A stretch of 52,798 nucleotides of DNA. It comes from Chitinophagaceae bacterium (GTDB lineage Bacteria > Bacteroidota > Bacteroidia > Chitinophagales > Chitinophagaceae). Below, piece by piece: positions 24,519 through 33,147 of this stretch (its first letter is position 1; every line of letters begins with the position of its first letter). The stretch covers positions 1-52,798 of the forward strand of contig JADKAZ010000009.1 of NCBI GenBank assembly GCA_016719015.1, given 5' to 3'. Under the pieces are notes generated by a model. It ran no database searches. It saw nothing but the letters and a program-made list of their open reading frames with translations, and was not told the DNA's origin. Both the position numbers and the translations under genes were made by a program.

Positions 24519-26966
24519 ATGTCAATCAAACGTTTTTACCTTCTTCTTCATGTATTTTTCTTCTCCCTAGTTACTACTACTGCACAGGATGGAGGCTACA
24601 AGAACCCTCCAAAAGACATTGTGGATATGCTGCTGGCAAAAGCATCACCCAATGTAAGTGTGGATGAAAAGGGCGAATGGATGCTTTTTATTCAAAGTAA
24701 TAGTTATCCCTCTGTTGAAGAACTGGCCCGGCCAGAGCTAAAAATTGCAGGTCTTCGTATCAATCCTGCAAACTATGCACCCAGCCGTCAAAATTTTGTT
24801 AACAGCCTTGTATTAAGAAATGTTGCTTCCGGTAAAGACTATAAAATCACAGGGTTACCCGCTACACTATCCGCAAGCAATATAAGCTGGAGCCCTGATG
24901 ATAAAAAAATTGCATTCACCCAAACCACCAACAGCCGGGTTGACTTGTATGTAATAGATGTAGCCACACAAAAAGCCAGACAGGTAAATAAAACAGCATT
25001 GAATGTAATAACGGGGGGATATCAATGGTATGATGACAATACACTTTTATACCGAACAGCTATAAAACCTGCTTCGGCTGCACCACCCAGGCCAGCTGTA
25101 CCAACCGGACCAACCACCCAGGAAAATTATGGGAAAGCAAGCCCCCGCCCAACTTTCCAGGATCTGATCAAAAGCCCTTATGATGAGCAGTTATATGAAT
25201 TTTATGCTACCACGCAGTTAGTCAGGAATATAAATGGGGTGGAAACAAAAATTGGAGCCCCTGCCATTTACAGCAGCATTAATATTTCACCTGATAAAAA
25301 GTACATGCTTGTCCGCACATTAAAAAAACCGTTTTCATATACGGTACCTGCCGGAGGATTTCCTGCTACTGTTTTTATTGCAGACATGAATGGAAAACAA
25401 TTAAAACAATTAGCAGATTTGCCATCTGCCGAAACTGCACCAAGTGGCAACGACAATGTACAATTAGTACCCCGTGGTTTTGACTGGAGAGACGATGAGG
25501 CTGCCACCATTACCTGGTGCATGCCATTAGATAGTGGTTTCATAAAAAAGAATATGGATTTTCATGATGCTGTATATGCACTGGCTGCCCCATTCAATAT
25601 GGAATCAAAACTGCTTTTTAAAACAAAAATGCGTTACCAGGCAACCGTATGGGGCAATTCAAATTTTGCCATGGTATTTGAAGCACTAAGAGGAAAACAG
25701 CAAACACAGGTAAGCCGGTACAATCCGTCTACAGGTGATGTAGAAAAATTAATGGAAAGAAATACCACCGATGCCTATTCCAATCCCGGTAACCCGGTTA
25801 CAGAAAAAAATCAATGGGGCCGTGAAGTGGTAAAATTGATTGACAATGGAAATAAGCTGCTGATGAATAACACAACCGGCAGTTCTCCCAAAGGCGACCT
25901 TCCCTTTCTTGCCACTTTTGACATCAATACAAAAAAAACAGATATCATCTGGCGGAGTAATGAAGGCTATTTTGAATCAGTGATAAAAATATTAAATGCG
26001 GATAAATTAGAATTACTGACACGGAAAGAAAGTGAAAAAGAAGTTCCTAATTACTGGATAAAAAATTTGAAACTAAGAATTGCTGACCGACAGATAACCC
26101 AGTTTACCAATCCATATCCGCAATTGGAAGGTGTAACAAAAGAAAAAGTAAGGTATAAAAGAGCCGATGGCGTGGACCTTACCGGTGATTTATATCTGCC
26201 AAAAGGGTATAACAAAAGCCGTGATGGTAAGCTGCCGGTTTTTATTTGGGCTTATCCTGCTGAATACAATTCTGCAGCCGATGCTGCACAGATTCGTGGA
26301 AGTGAACATAAGTTTACATTACTTAACTGGGGTTCTGCTATTTATTACGTTACACAAGGCTATGCTGTATTGAATAATGCAGAAATGCCGATTGTAGCTA
26401 CCAGCAAAGACAAAAAACCAAATGATAATTTCATCGAGCAGCTTACGATGAATGCTGAGGCTGCTATCAACATGCTGGATTCAATCGGCGTTGGAGATAA
26501 GAACAGGGTAGCTGTGGGCGGTCATAGCTATGGAGCCTTTATGACAGCGAACTTATTAGCCCATACAAAACTGTTTAAAGCCGGTATTGCAAGAAGCGGT
26601 GCGTATAACCGTTCCCTTACTCCATTTGGGTTTCAGAATGAAGACCGCACATACTGGCAGGCACCTGAATTATACAATGCTATGAGCCCATTCAGCTATG
26701 CTGATAAAATAAAAACACCAATCCTGTTGGTGCATGGAGAAATGGATAATAACACCGGTACTTTCCCTATACAAAGTGAAAGAATGTTCAATGCAATAAA
26801 AGGGAACGGCGGCACCGTAAAATATGTAAGCCTGCCTTACGAAAGCCATGGCTACCAGGGCCGGGAAAATATTCTGCATATGCTGAATGAACAATTTACC
26901 TGGCTAGAAAAATATGTGAAGAATGCAGAAAAGAAAAATGAAAAGGATGAGAAGAAAGGCTTTTAA
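24519..26966 (+). CDS. Exported S9 family prolyl oligopeptidase-like peptidase
   Basis: An 815-residue protein with a signal peptide (MSIKRFYLLLHVFFFSLVTTTAQ), a seven-bladed beta-propeller region (residues about 40-560, for example NISWSPDDKKIAF) and a C-terminal alpha/beta hydrolase domain. The catalytic triad is Ser670 in GGHSYGAFM, Asp743 in HGEMDNNTG and His777 in ESHGYQ. The motif set resembles the glutamyl endopeptidase-like (DPP-type) S9 peptidases of Bacteroidota. It would degrade peptides in the periplasm. It follows an amidohydrolase gene by about 155 bp and appears to have its own promoter region (TATCTTGA near 24,496). Confidence 0.9.
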   Translation: MSIKRFYLLLHVFFFSLVTTTAQDGGYKNPPKDIVDMLLAKASPNVSVDEKGEWMLFIQSNSYPSVEELARPELKIAGLRINPANYAPSRQNFVNSLVLRNVASGKDYKITGLPATLSASNISWSPDDKKIAFTQTTNSRVDLYVIDVATQKARQVNKTALNVITGGYQWYDDNTLLYRTAIKPASAAPPRPAVPTGPTTQENYGKASPRPTFQDLIKSPYDEQLYEFYATTQLVRNINGVETKIGAPAIYSSINISPDKKYMLVRTLKKPFSYTVPAGGFPATVFIADMNGKQLKQLADLPSAETAPSGNDNVQLVPRGFDWRDDEAATITWCMPLDSGFIKKNMDFHDAVYALAAPFNMESKLLFKTKMRYQATVWGNSNFAMVFEALRGKQQTQVSRYNPSTGDVEKLMERNTTDAYSNPGNPVTEKNQWGREVVKLIDNGNKLLMNNTTGSSPKGDLPFLATFDINTKKTDIIWRSNEGYFESVIKILNADKLELLTRKESEKEVPNYWIKNLKLRIADRQITQFTNPYPQLEGVTKEKVRYKRADGVDLTGDLYLPKGYNKSRDGKLPVFIWAYPAEYNSAADAAQIRGSEHKFTLLNWGSAIYYVTQGYAVLNNAEMPIVATSKDKKPNDNFIEQLTMNAEAAINMLDSIGVGDKNRVAVGGHSYGAFMTANLLAHTKLFKAGIARSGAYNRSLTPFGFQNEDRTYWQAPELYNAMSPFSYADKIKTPILLVHGEMDNNTGTFPIQSERMFNAIKGNGGTVKYVSLPYESHGYQGRENILHMLNEQFTWLEKYVKNAEKKNEKDEKKGF

Positions 26967-27016
26967 ACAGGTTTTAGATTGATGTAAAAATCCCGGTAAA
27001 CAAAGCTTAAAGTTAT

Positions 27017-27586
27017 ATGACAAAGAGAAATAACAAGGAGCTGGCATCAAAACAGCAGAAAGAACTGCTAAACCTATTAAAAGACCGCTTTGAAAAAAAC
27101 ATGAGTCGCCATAAAGGTCTTACATGGATAAAAGTGCAAACAAAACTGGAAGCCCATATTGAAAAATTATGGTCGCTTAATGAAATGGAAAGAACGGGTG
27201 GTGAGCCAGATGTTGTTGGGTATGATAAAAATACCGGCGAATATATTTTTTATGATTGTTCAGCAGAAAGTCCTGCGGGCCGCAGAAGTATCTGCTATGA
27301 CAAAGAAGCCCTCGATTCAAGAAAAGAAAATAAACCCAAAAACAACGCTATTGAATTGGCTGCTTCCATGGGCATATCACTTTTAACAGAGAAACAATAC
27401 CGGGAATTGCAGGAACTTGGAAATTTTGATACAAAAACTTCGAGTTGGGTGGAAACACCTGCGGCTATCAGAAAACTCGGTGGTGCAATTTTTTGCGATC
27501 GCCGGTACAATACTGTCTTCACTTATCACAACGGTGCAGAATCGTATTATGCAGCCAGGGCTTTTCGGGGTAAGCTAAGGGTTTGA
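27017..27586 (+). CDS. DUF4256 family protein
   Basis: A 189-residue cytoplasmic protein matching the DUF4256 family along its length: LLKDRFEKNMSRHKGLTWIK, ERTGGEPDVVGYD, FYDCSAESPAGRRSICYD, and the C-terminal FCDRRYNTVFTYHNGAESYY. The family is broadly distributed in bacteria with no known function; the conserved Asp/Cys/Glu/Arg pattern suggests an enzyme. No operon partner: it is about 50 bp downstream of the S9 peptidase on the same strand. Confidence 0.85.
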   Translation: MTKRNNKELASKQQKELLNLLKDRFEKNMSRHKGLTWIKVQTKLEAHIEKLWSLNEMERTGGEPDVVGYDKNTGEYIFYDCSAESPAGRRSICYDKEALDSRKENKPKNNAIELAASMGISLLTEKQYRELQELGNFDTKTSSWVETPAAIRKLGGAIFCDRRYNTVFTYHNGAESYYAARAFRGKLRV

Positions 27587-27792
27587 TTACGATAGATCTT
27601 GTATTTCATCTAACTAAAGGTTAATCAGTGACCAAACTTTTTTGCAGACATATTATAATTTTCATTTAAGCAATTCGCAAATTTTTCCTTGCCACCTTTT
27701 ACTGCTATGGCTCGTCACTTGGCGGTCAGCAAACTTTATTTAAATTCGCAGATAGACCTTTTGGGCTCAAGCCCGGTAAAAACATTCAATAT

Positions 27793-28710
27793 ATGAGAAT
27801 ACTAAGTTTATTTGTTGCCTGCATTTTTTGTGTTATAAGCCTGAAAGCTCAGCCGCCACAAATCGGTACTTATACGGTAGATGATATTAACCTGCCAGCT
27901 GAGATGGATAAGCAGGTTTGTATTTCCGGTATGAAGTTTTATAATGGTAAGCTTTACCTGGCTTCTGAACGCTGTCCGTCGATATTTGTAATTGACCCGG
28001 TTAAAGGAGCTCTTACCCAAACTATAAACATACAGGTGCCCGCCAATTTTGAAATGGAAGGCATGACCTCCTATAAAGATAAATTATACCTGATATCTGA
28101 AAACGTAGCTGCGATATATGAAGTCAGTATTCCAACAGGTAATATTAAAACTATTCAGACTTCCACTCCCCTTCCGGCAAAATCAAAAGATGGGGATGGC
28201 ATGGAAGGTATTGCTGCCAATGAAAAAGACAATAAATTTTACCTGCTGCGGGAAAGAAATGACAATATGTCTAAATCTGAAATATATACATTCAGTGTTG
28301 AACCTGGTAATGAAACTTCACCGGTGGTGTTGAAATACGAAAGCATGATAGAGTTACCATTGGAAAATCCGCAATGGAGATACTCGGATATTTGTGTGGA
28401 CAAAGCCACCTCAAAATTGTTATGCCTCAAATCCTATTCTAAAGGAAAATTCCGTCAGCAATTTTTAGAGGCTATTGACATTGATAATACCGGCAAACTT
28501 GTAGTTGGATCCCTGAAAAATGTTCCGGTAGAAAATTTCACGGATGCTTCTAACTCCTATAAAACACAACGATACAGTATGAACCTCGAAGGCATTTCAA
28601 TTGATGATGACGGCGTTATTTATATTGTAAGTGATAACACCTCCGGAAAAGCCAGCTGCGAATTACCGGCTAAAGAAAAAACAATACTGTTACAACTGAA
28701 AAAAAAATAA
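27793..28710 (+). CDS. Exported SdiA-regulated-like / esterase-like beta-propeller protein
   Basis: A 305-residue protein with a signal peptide (MRILSLFVACIFCVISLKAQ). Repeated blocks such as SGMKFYNGKLYLASERCP, EGMTSYKDKLYLISENV, MEGIAANEKDNKFYLLRER and LEGISIDDDGVIYIVSDN are typical of six-bladed propeller proteins of the SdiA-regulated or phytase-like esterase group. Acidic residues in EGM and EGI motifs may bind Ca2+. The substrate is unknown. Convergent with the DoxX-like gene, 4 bp apart. Confidence 0.65.
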   Translation: MRILSLFVACIFCVISLKAQPPQIGTYTVDDINLPAEMDKQVCISGMKFYNGKLYLASERCPSIFVIDPVKGALTQTINIQVPANFEMEGMTSYKDKLYLISENVAAIYEVSIPTGNIKTIQTSTPLPAKSKDGDGMEGIAANEKDNKFYLLRERNDNMSKSEIYTFSVEPGNETSPVVLKYESMIELPLENPQWRYSDICVDKATSKLLCLKSYSKGKFRQQFLEAIDIDNTGKLVVGSLKNVPVENFTDASNSYKTQRYSMNLEGISIDDDGVIYIVSDNTSGKASCELPAKEKTILLQLKKK

Positions 28711-28714
28711 GCTT

Positions 28715-29092
28715 TCAATAGCTGTTTTTGTTTCGGGAAAATTGATAAGCCCACCAAATAAGCAAGAGTTGAATTGGCAATCGAAGTATTGCTAACCACA
28801 AGTAAGGATTTTGCTGGTGCTTGTAATTAATCATCATCTGGACATTGGCAGGAAGCACCGCCACTAATAAAACAATAATACCCCATGCAGCCCATTTTCG
28901 GATCGGTCTGTGTAAAAGCAATAATCCCAATACTATTTCAACCACTCCGCTAATTGTAATTAGTGGATAATGCCATGGTAACCACGGGGGCATTATATTT
29001 TTATAGAATACCGGGTTCACAAAATGGTTAATTCCGGCCCCCACATAAATAGCAGCCATACAATACAATGATATTTTTTTTGCTTTGTTCAT
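28715..29092 (-). CDS. DoxX-like small integral membrane protein
   Basis: A 125-residue protein with four predicted transmembrane helices. IYVGAGINHFVNPVFYKNIM with the conserved FxxPxFY and MPPWLPWH, then ISGVVEIVLGLLLL, and the Trp-rich end match the DoxX family seen in many Bacteroidota. DoxX-like proteins are associated with membrane redox functions, but the specific role is unknown. No partner gene is evident. Confidence 0.82.
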   Translation of the reverse strand: MNKAKKISLYCMAAIYVGAGINHFVNPVFYKNIMPPWLPWHYPLITISGVVEIVLGLLLLHRPIRKWAAWGIIVLLVAVLPANVQMMINYKHQQNPYLWLAILRLPIQLLLIWWAYQFSRNKNSY

Positions 29093-29312
29093 CTTTTTAC
29101 AATTTACAACAACTATTGCTGCAAATCAGAAGTTGCCCATTTAGCACCAAAAAACATAACCGTAAAGTCTTTCCAATCAGGTAAGCTTCCTTAGTGCTGT
29201 TTGTACCCTGCCGGCCGGCAGACAGGTTTGTGGAAAACAAAAAAAGAAGACCAACATAAATTCTGCTTCAACACCATTATCCGCAATTTGTAAAATCCCG
29301 TATATTAGTTTT

Positions 29313-29960
29313 ATGGTGTATCATCCGGCAAGTAAGAAAATAGTAATGGGAGCTATCGCCATTATTGCATGGTTTGCAGTAATAGCTCAGTTTTATCTTA
29401 TCCTTCAGACAACTACACAAACCGGTTTCAGCACTAGTAAAACAATCATCAATTTTTTTAGCTACTTCACTATTCTCAATAATTTATTAGTAGCCGTCTG
29501 CCTTACCAGTTCATTGTCAAGTCCGTCATCAAAATGGGGTTCCTTCTTTTCAAAAGCAACAGTTCAATCAGCCATAGCACTTTACATCTTTATAGTAGGG
29601 CTGGTGTATAATCTTGTACTCAGGGGCATTGTTTCTGTAACCGGCCTGGATTGGGTGGTTGATAATCTGCTGCATGTGGTGGTGCCAGTATTATTTGTTT
29701 TGTATTGGTTCATTTATACTGCCCGGGGAGTGCTGCAATGGAAAAATATATTTCCCTGGCTTTTCTTTCCTGTATTTTACCTTATCTACTCTCTTATAAG
29801 AGGCACTGTTACTGGCTGGTATGCTTACCCTTTCATTCATGCCGCTAATCTAGGTTATAGAAAAGTAGTGATAAACTGCTTTTTTGTGGCTTTTGCTTTC
29901 TTCGGTGTTGGGTTGTTATTTATAATGATAAATCGTTATAAGAAAAAGCCTGGCCGGTAA
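29313..29960 (+). CDS. Pr6Pr family integral membrane protein
   Basis: A 215-residue protein with six predicted transmembrane helices. Conserved blocks INFFSYFTILNNLLVAVCL, ALYIFIVGLVYNLVLRG, LLHVVVPVLFVLYW and YPFIHAANLGYRKV are characteristic of the Pr6Pr (FAR-17a/AIG1-related) family. The conserved Asn and His residues inside the membrane are those proposed as catalytic Thr/His-like residues in the AIG1 hydrolases, but here function is unknown. Standalone gene; the 284 bp downstream hold only a small hairpin (ACACCTTT/AAAGGTGT, about 30,022-30,042) and no gene. Confidence 0.8.
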   Translation: MVYHPASKKIVMGAIAIIAWFAVIAQFYLILQTTTQTGFSTSKTIINFFSYFTILNNLLVAVCLTSSLSSPSSKWGSFFSKATVQSAIALYIFIVGLVYNLVLRGIVSVTGLDWVVDNLLHVVVPVLFVLYWFIYTARGVLQWKNIFPWLFFPVFYLIYSLIRGTVTGWYAYPFIHAANLGYRKVVINCFFVAFAFFGVGLLFIMINRYKKKPGR

Positions 29961-30244
29961 ATACTGTTGTTACAATTTTTCTATAAAATGAAACCGTTTG
30001 CTTTGGTTGAGGTATTTATAACACACCTTTCAAAAAAGGTGTAGAACTCTCTCTACGTTACTGTCTGTTTCCTAATGATTTTAAGTGTCTTAAAAGCGAT
30101 TTTTTTGGTACGCTTTTTACTTAAGTGTTATTCCTATCCCTTTGATGAACCTTTCGCATCTAATCCTTCTGTAAAACTGATAATTCGTTTCTGTTTCCAT
30201 CCTGACAGATGAAGACAATTTTGTAACCTTTTTAATTAAAAATC

Positions 30245-31696
30245 ATGAAAACAGTTTTACGTTCCCTATTTTTTCTTAGCCTACTAGGCTTTGGTGTAAC
30301 AAAAGCTAATGCGCAATGCACCGTTTCTGACATTATTGTTCAGAACATTGTTCCGATCGGTGGTACAGCCACTACCTGTACAGTAAAGTTTGATGCAACT
30401 TTTAATATTGCAAATAATAGTGGCAATAAATTCATTTTTCTTCATGCCTGGTTAGAGAGTGCCTATCCAAATTATTTTCAATGTGTAAACGGGCTATCAA
30501 CTATAAATGGTTCCATAGCGGCACCAAGGGATGCAGACCTGGTTAACTCATTTATAAATATCGGTTTGGATAATACTACACCCACACCTACCATTTTGAC
30601 TACCTATCCAAATGGATCAACAACAACAATGACAACTGTGACAAGTGTGACTAAAGTTGTCCTACCTGATGGATCGGCCAATATTACCTTATATGGTGTA
30701 ACAGTTACAGTGCCCGTTCCATGCGGAACACCGGTTGTAATTGTAGCAGATCTTTGGTCAAGCCAGTCAGCCAATGCTTCAAGAGCACATTGTGTAAACT
30801 GTGGTATCAGGTCTTCAGCCGGTTATCTAAACACAACAGGGTTTGTTAATTGCACACCAGCTTTTGTTGGTTCTATCACCAATCTTACTGCTATTCCAAT
30901 AAGCGGTTACTACCGGGTGTTTGCTGATATTAACAATGACGGATATTTTACCCCGGTTTCTGACACTCTTTTAATAAGTAATACCAACTTTACAGTAGCA
31001 GCAAATGGAACTATCAGCATAAGCGGCCCTATTCCAGTTGCTAATATTAATCAGAATATATTTATTGTAGTTACCCAGACTACAGGATCTGCCAACGGCG
31101 CTTCAAGAGTTATTGTTTTCAGAAGTCTAGGATGTACCCCACTACCTGTATCATTTAAATCTTTCTCTGCGTCCCGTATCAACAGAACCAATGTGATGCT
31201 GAAATGGGAAACCGTTACAGAAATAAATAACAGAGGTTTCTATATTCAAAGAAGTACAGCTAATAACATCTGGGAAACAGCCACATTTATTCCTACACAG
31301 GCCACAAGCGGTAACAGCAGTTCTTTACTAACTTATAGCTTTAATGATGTTAATGCAAATAAAGGCATAACACAGTATAGGATTCAACAAGTAGATTTAG
31401 ATGGCCGAGCAAAGTATAGTGAAATAAGAGCAGTTCGGGGTGATGGTCAGCAACAAAATGTAATTGTTTATCCAACTCCAAGTGCAGACGGCCATGTAAA
31501 TGTATTATTTGAAGAAAAGGGTTCAGTTCGGGATATTACATTGACTGATATGAATGGACGAATTCTGAAACAATGGAATGCCCTTTCTAACAATACGCTT
31601 CAGATAGAAAACCTGGGTAGCGGTATGTACCTGCTCAAGGTTATCGTTCGTGAAACCGGATATCAAACCATTGAGAGGATTATCGTCTCCAAATAG
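30245..31696 (+). CDS. Secreted protein with type IX secretion sorting domain
   Basis: A 483-residue protein: signal peptide (MKTVLRSLFFLSLLGFGVTK), a Thr/Asn/Ser-rich beta-sheet body with several Cys pairs, then LPVSFKSFSASRINRTNVMLKW, a module that usually precedes the sorting signal, and finally a type A T9SS C-terminal domain: VIVYPTPSADGHVNVLFEE, DITLTDMNGRILKQW, LGSGMYLLKVIV. It would be exported through the type IX system and attached to or released from the surface. The function of the body is unknown. Followed by a strong terminator. Confidence 0.85.
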   Translation: MKTVLRSLFFLSLLGFGVTKANAQCTVSDIIVQNIVPIGGTATTCTVKFDATFNIANNSGNKFIFLHAWLESAYPNYFQCVNGLSTINGSIAAPRDADLVNSFINIGLDNTTPTPTILTTYPNGSTTTMTTVTSVTKVVLPDGSANITLYGVTVTVPVPCGTPVVIVADLWSSQSANASRAHCVNCGIRSSAGYLNTTGFVNCTPAFVGSITNLTAIPISGYYRVFADINNDGYFTPVSDTLLISNTNFTVAANGTISISGPIPVANINQNIFIVVTQTTGSANGASRVIVFRSLGCTPLPVSFKSFSASRINRTNVMLKWETVTEINNRGFYIQRSTANNIWETATFIPTQATSGNSSSLLTYSFNDVNANKGITQYRIQQVDLDGRAKYSEIRAVRGDGQQQNVIVYPTPSADGHVNVLFEEKGSVRDITLTDMNGRILKQWNALSNNTLQIENLGSGMYLLKVIVRETGYQTIERIIVSK

Positions 31697-31724
31697 TTGA
31701 AAAATATTTTTTCAGGTTTTGACT

Positions 31725-31756
31725 AAAAAAGAACTCCTTTAAAGGGGTTCTTTTTT
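31725..31756 (+). terminator. Rho-independent terminator after the T9SS cargo gene
   Basis: AAAAAAGAACTCCTTT and AAAGGGGTTCTTTTTT form a long stem (one G-T wobble) with T run at the 3' end. Confidence 0.85.
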
Positions 31757-31845
31757 ATTTGGGGAAAAGACTTTAGAAAAATTTTTTGTTAATAGCCCTT
31801 ATAAAATCAACCCTTTGACCCGGATTTGCGACTTTTGTATAACAC

Positions 31846-32244
31846 ATGAAAAAAATAATACTTCTTTTTGTATTCACCGCCGCTGTTTCCACCATTTTTG
31901 CCCAAAAGGTGGACAGCATTTACTTCCATCTGTACACAGACAGCCTAAAAAAAGGACAGCATAATTATATAAATGTAGATGGTAAGCTGTCGAATGGCCG
32001 CTGGATGCCACTGACAAGTAAAGATGTTCAATTTTTCTGCGCTTCCGCCACATTTTCAGGTAATGAGTTGATCATCCCCACAGATTTTAAAGAAGAAAAA
32101 GTAATGGTAAAAGCAGTTTTAAAAAACAATCCCTCTGTTTGGATAGAAAGAACCATCTGGATAAAAATAAAACCAGACGGCGATCTACCTACCAAAGAAG
32201 AAATAATGAGAGGTATTCCGCAGAAAAAAAACAGAAATAATTAG
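31846..32244 (+). CDS. Hypothetical exported protein
   Basis: A 132-residue protein with a signal peptide (MKKIILLFVFTAAVSTIFAQ). The mature part is a single beta-sandwich-like domain (YFHLYTDSLKKGQHNYINVD, GRWMPLTSKDVQFFC, KVMVKAVLKNNPSVWIERTI). It resembles an Ig-like add-on domain but I do not recognise the family. It lies just upstream of the SRP RNA gene. Confidence 0.6.
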   Translation: MKKIILLFVFTAAVSTIFAQKVDSIYFHLYTDSLKKGQHNYINVDGKLSNGRWMPLTSKDVQFFCASATFSGNELIIPTDFKEEKVMVKAVLKNNPSVWIERTIWIKIKPDGDLPTKEEIMRGIPQKKNRNN

Positions 32245-32267
32245 ACTTGATTTTCTCCACTTTTCAC

Positions 32268-32300
32268 TTGCTCACTTACACTTTCATACCCTTATCTTTG
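32268..32300 (+). promoter_or_regulatory. Promoter of the SRP RNA gene
   Basis: TATCTTTG (32293-32300) is a perfect Bacteroidota -7 box and TTG at 32268-32270 is a fair -33 element with 22 bp between. The predicted start falls at about 32,305, the first base of the RNA. Confidence 0.75.
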
Positions 32301-32303
32301 CGC

Positions 32304-32398
32304 CGGCAGGTCTTACACGACCAGCTCCTGCTGAACCCTCCCAGGGCCGGAAGGCAGCAAGAGTAGGCGGTTGAGCGGTGCGATGTAATAAGCCTGCC
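32304..32398 (+). ncRNA. ffs: Signal recognition particle RNA, small bacterial type
   Basis: About 95 nt that fold with GGCAGG pairing to the terminal CCTGCC. The SRP core hairpin is visible: CTCCTGCTGAACC, the universally conserved GGCCGGAAGGCAGCA tetraloop region, and GAGTAGGCGGTTGAGCG. It would bind Ffh and target membrane proteins to the Sec translocon. A -7 promoter box starts the transcript, and TTTTTT plus a GC hairpin follow. Confidence 0.95.
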
Positions 32399-32407
32399 AT
32401 TTTTTCC

Positions 32408-32427
32408 CTTTCCCCCTGAAGGGGAGC
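32408..32427. repeat. Short palindromic repeat after ffs
   Basis: CTTTCCCCCTGAAGGGGAGC has the CCCC/GGGG palindrome of the dispersed family seen in the trp operon. It directly follows the T run of ffs and may help end transcription. Confidence 0.5.
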
Positions 32428-32442
32428 ACAAATACACCTTGT

Positions 32443-33096
32443 ATGAAATTTTTTATCGATACAGCCAACCTGGCTCAGATCAAAGAAGCAAACGAATTAG
32501 GTATCCTTGATGGTGTTACCACCAACCCTTCCCTGATGGCCAAAGAAGGCATAAAGGGTGAGGCGGCGGTGATGGACCACTACAAAACCATCTGCGAAAT
32601 GGTAGATGGCGATATCAGCGCTGAAGTAATCAGCACCGAATTCAACGCCATTGTGGAAGAAGGGAAAAAACTTGCTGCCATCCATCCTAACATTGTGGTG
32701 AAAGTACCGATGATTAAAGACGGTATAAAAGCTATCAAATGGTTTACGGACAATGGCATCAGAACTAACTGCACTTTAGTATTTTCTGCCGGACAGGCTA
32801 TTCTGGCAGCTAAGGCAGGTGCTACTTATCTCTCTCCTTTTATTGGCCGTATAGATGACAGCAACTGGGATGGTGTAGAATTGATTGCCCAAATATCCCA
32901 GATATATTCTATCCAGGGTTTTAAGACACAGATATTAGCTGCCTCTATCCGAAATGCATTGCATATTGTAAGATGTGCGGAAGCTGGGGCTGATGTATGC
33001 ACTTGCCCCTTGGATTCAATACTTGGTTTGTTAAAGCATCCGTTGACAGATATCGGTCTTGCTAAATTTTTAGAAGACGCTAAGAAAACAGCGTAG
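32443..33096 (+). CDS. Transaldolase-like / fructose-6-phosphate aldolase family
   Basis: A 217-residue small class I aldolase of the TalC/MipB/FSA type. MKFFIDTANLAQIKE, DGVTTNPSLMAKEG, and the Schiff-base Lys87 in NIVVKVPMIKDG are conserved, with NCTLVFSAGQAILAAKAG and SPFIGRIDD following. It either acts as a transaldolase in the pentose phosphate pathway or as an FSA; sequence alone does not separate these. The gene is monocistronic between ffs and a strong terminator. Confidence 0.92.
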   Translation: MKFFIDTANLAQIKEANELGILDGVTTNPSLMAKEGIKGEAAVMDHYKTICEMVDGDISAEVISTEFNAIVEEGKKLAAIHPNIVVKVPMIKDGIKAIKWFTDNGIRTNCTLVFSAGQAILAAKAGATYLSPFIGRIDDSNWDGVELIAQISQIYSIQGFKTQILAASIRNALHIVRCAEAGADVCTCPLDSILGLLKHPLTDIGLAKFLEDAKKTA

Positions 33097-33119
33097 GATA
33101 ACAAATAAAAAATAGTATT

Positions 33120-33147
33120 AGCGTTGATCAGAGTCAACGCTTTTTTT
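33120..33147 (+). terminator. Rho-independent terminator after the aldolase gene
   Basis: AGCGTTGA, a 6-base loop and TCAACGCT followed by TTTTTT. Convergent with the T9SS plug gene. Confidence 0.88.
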
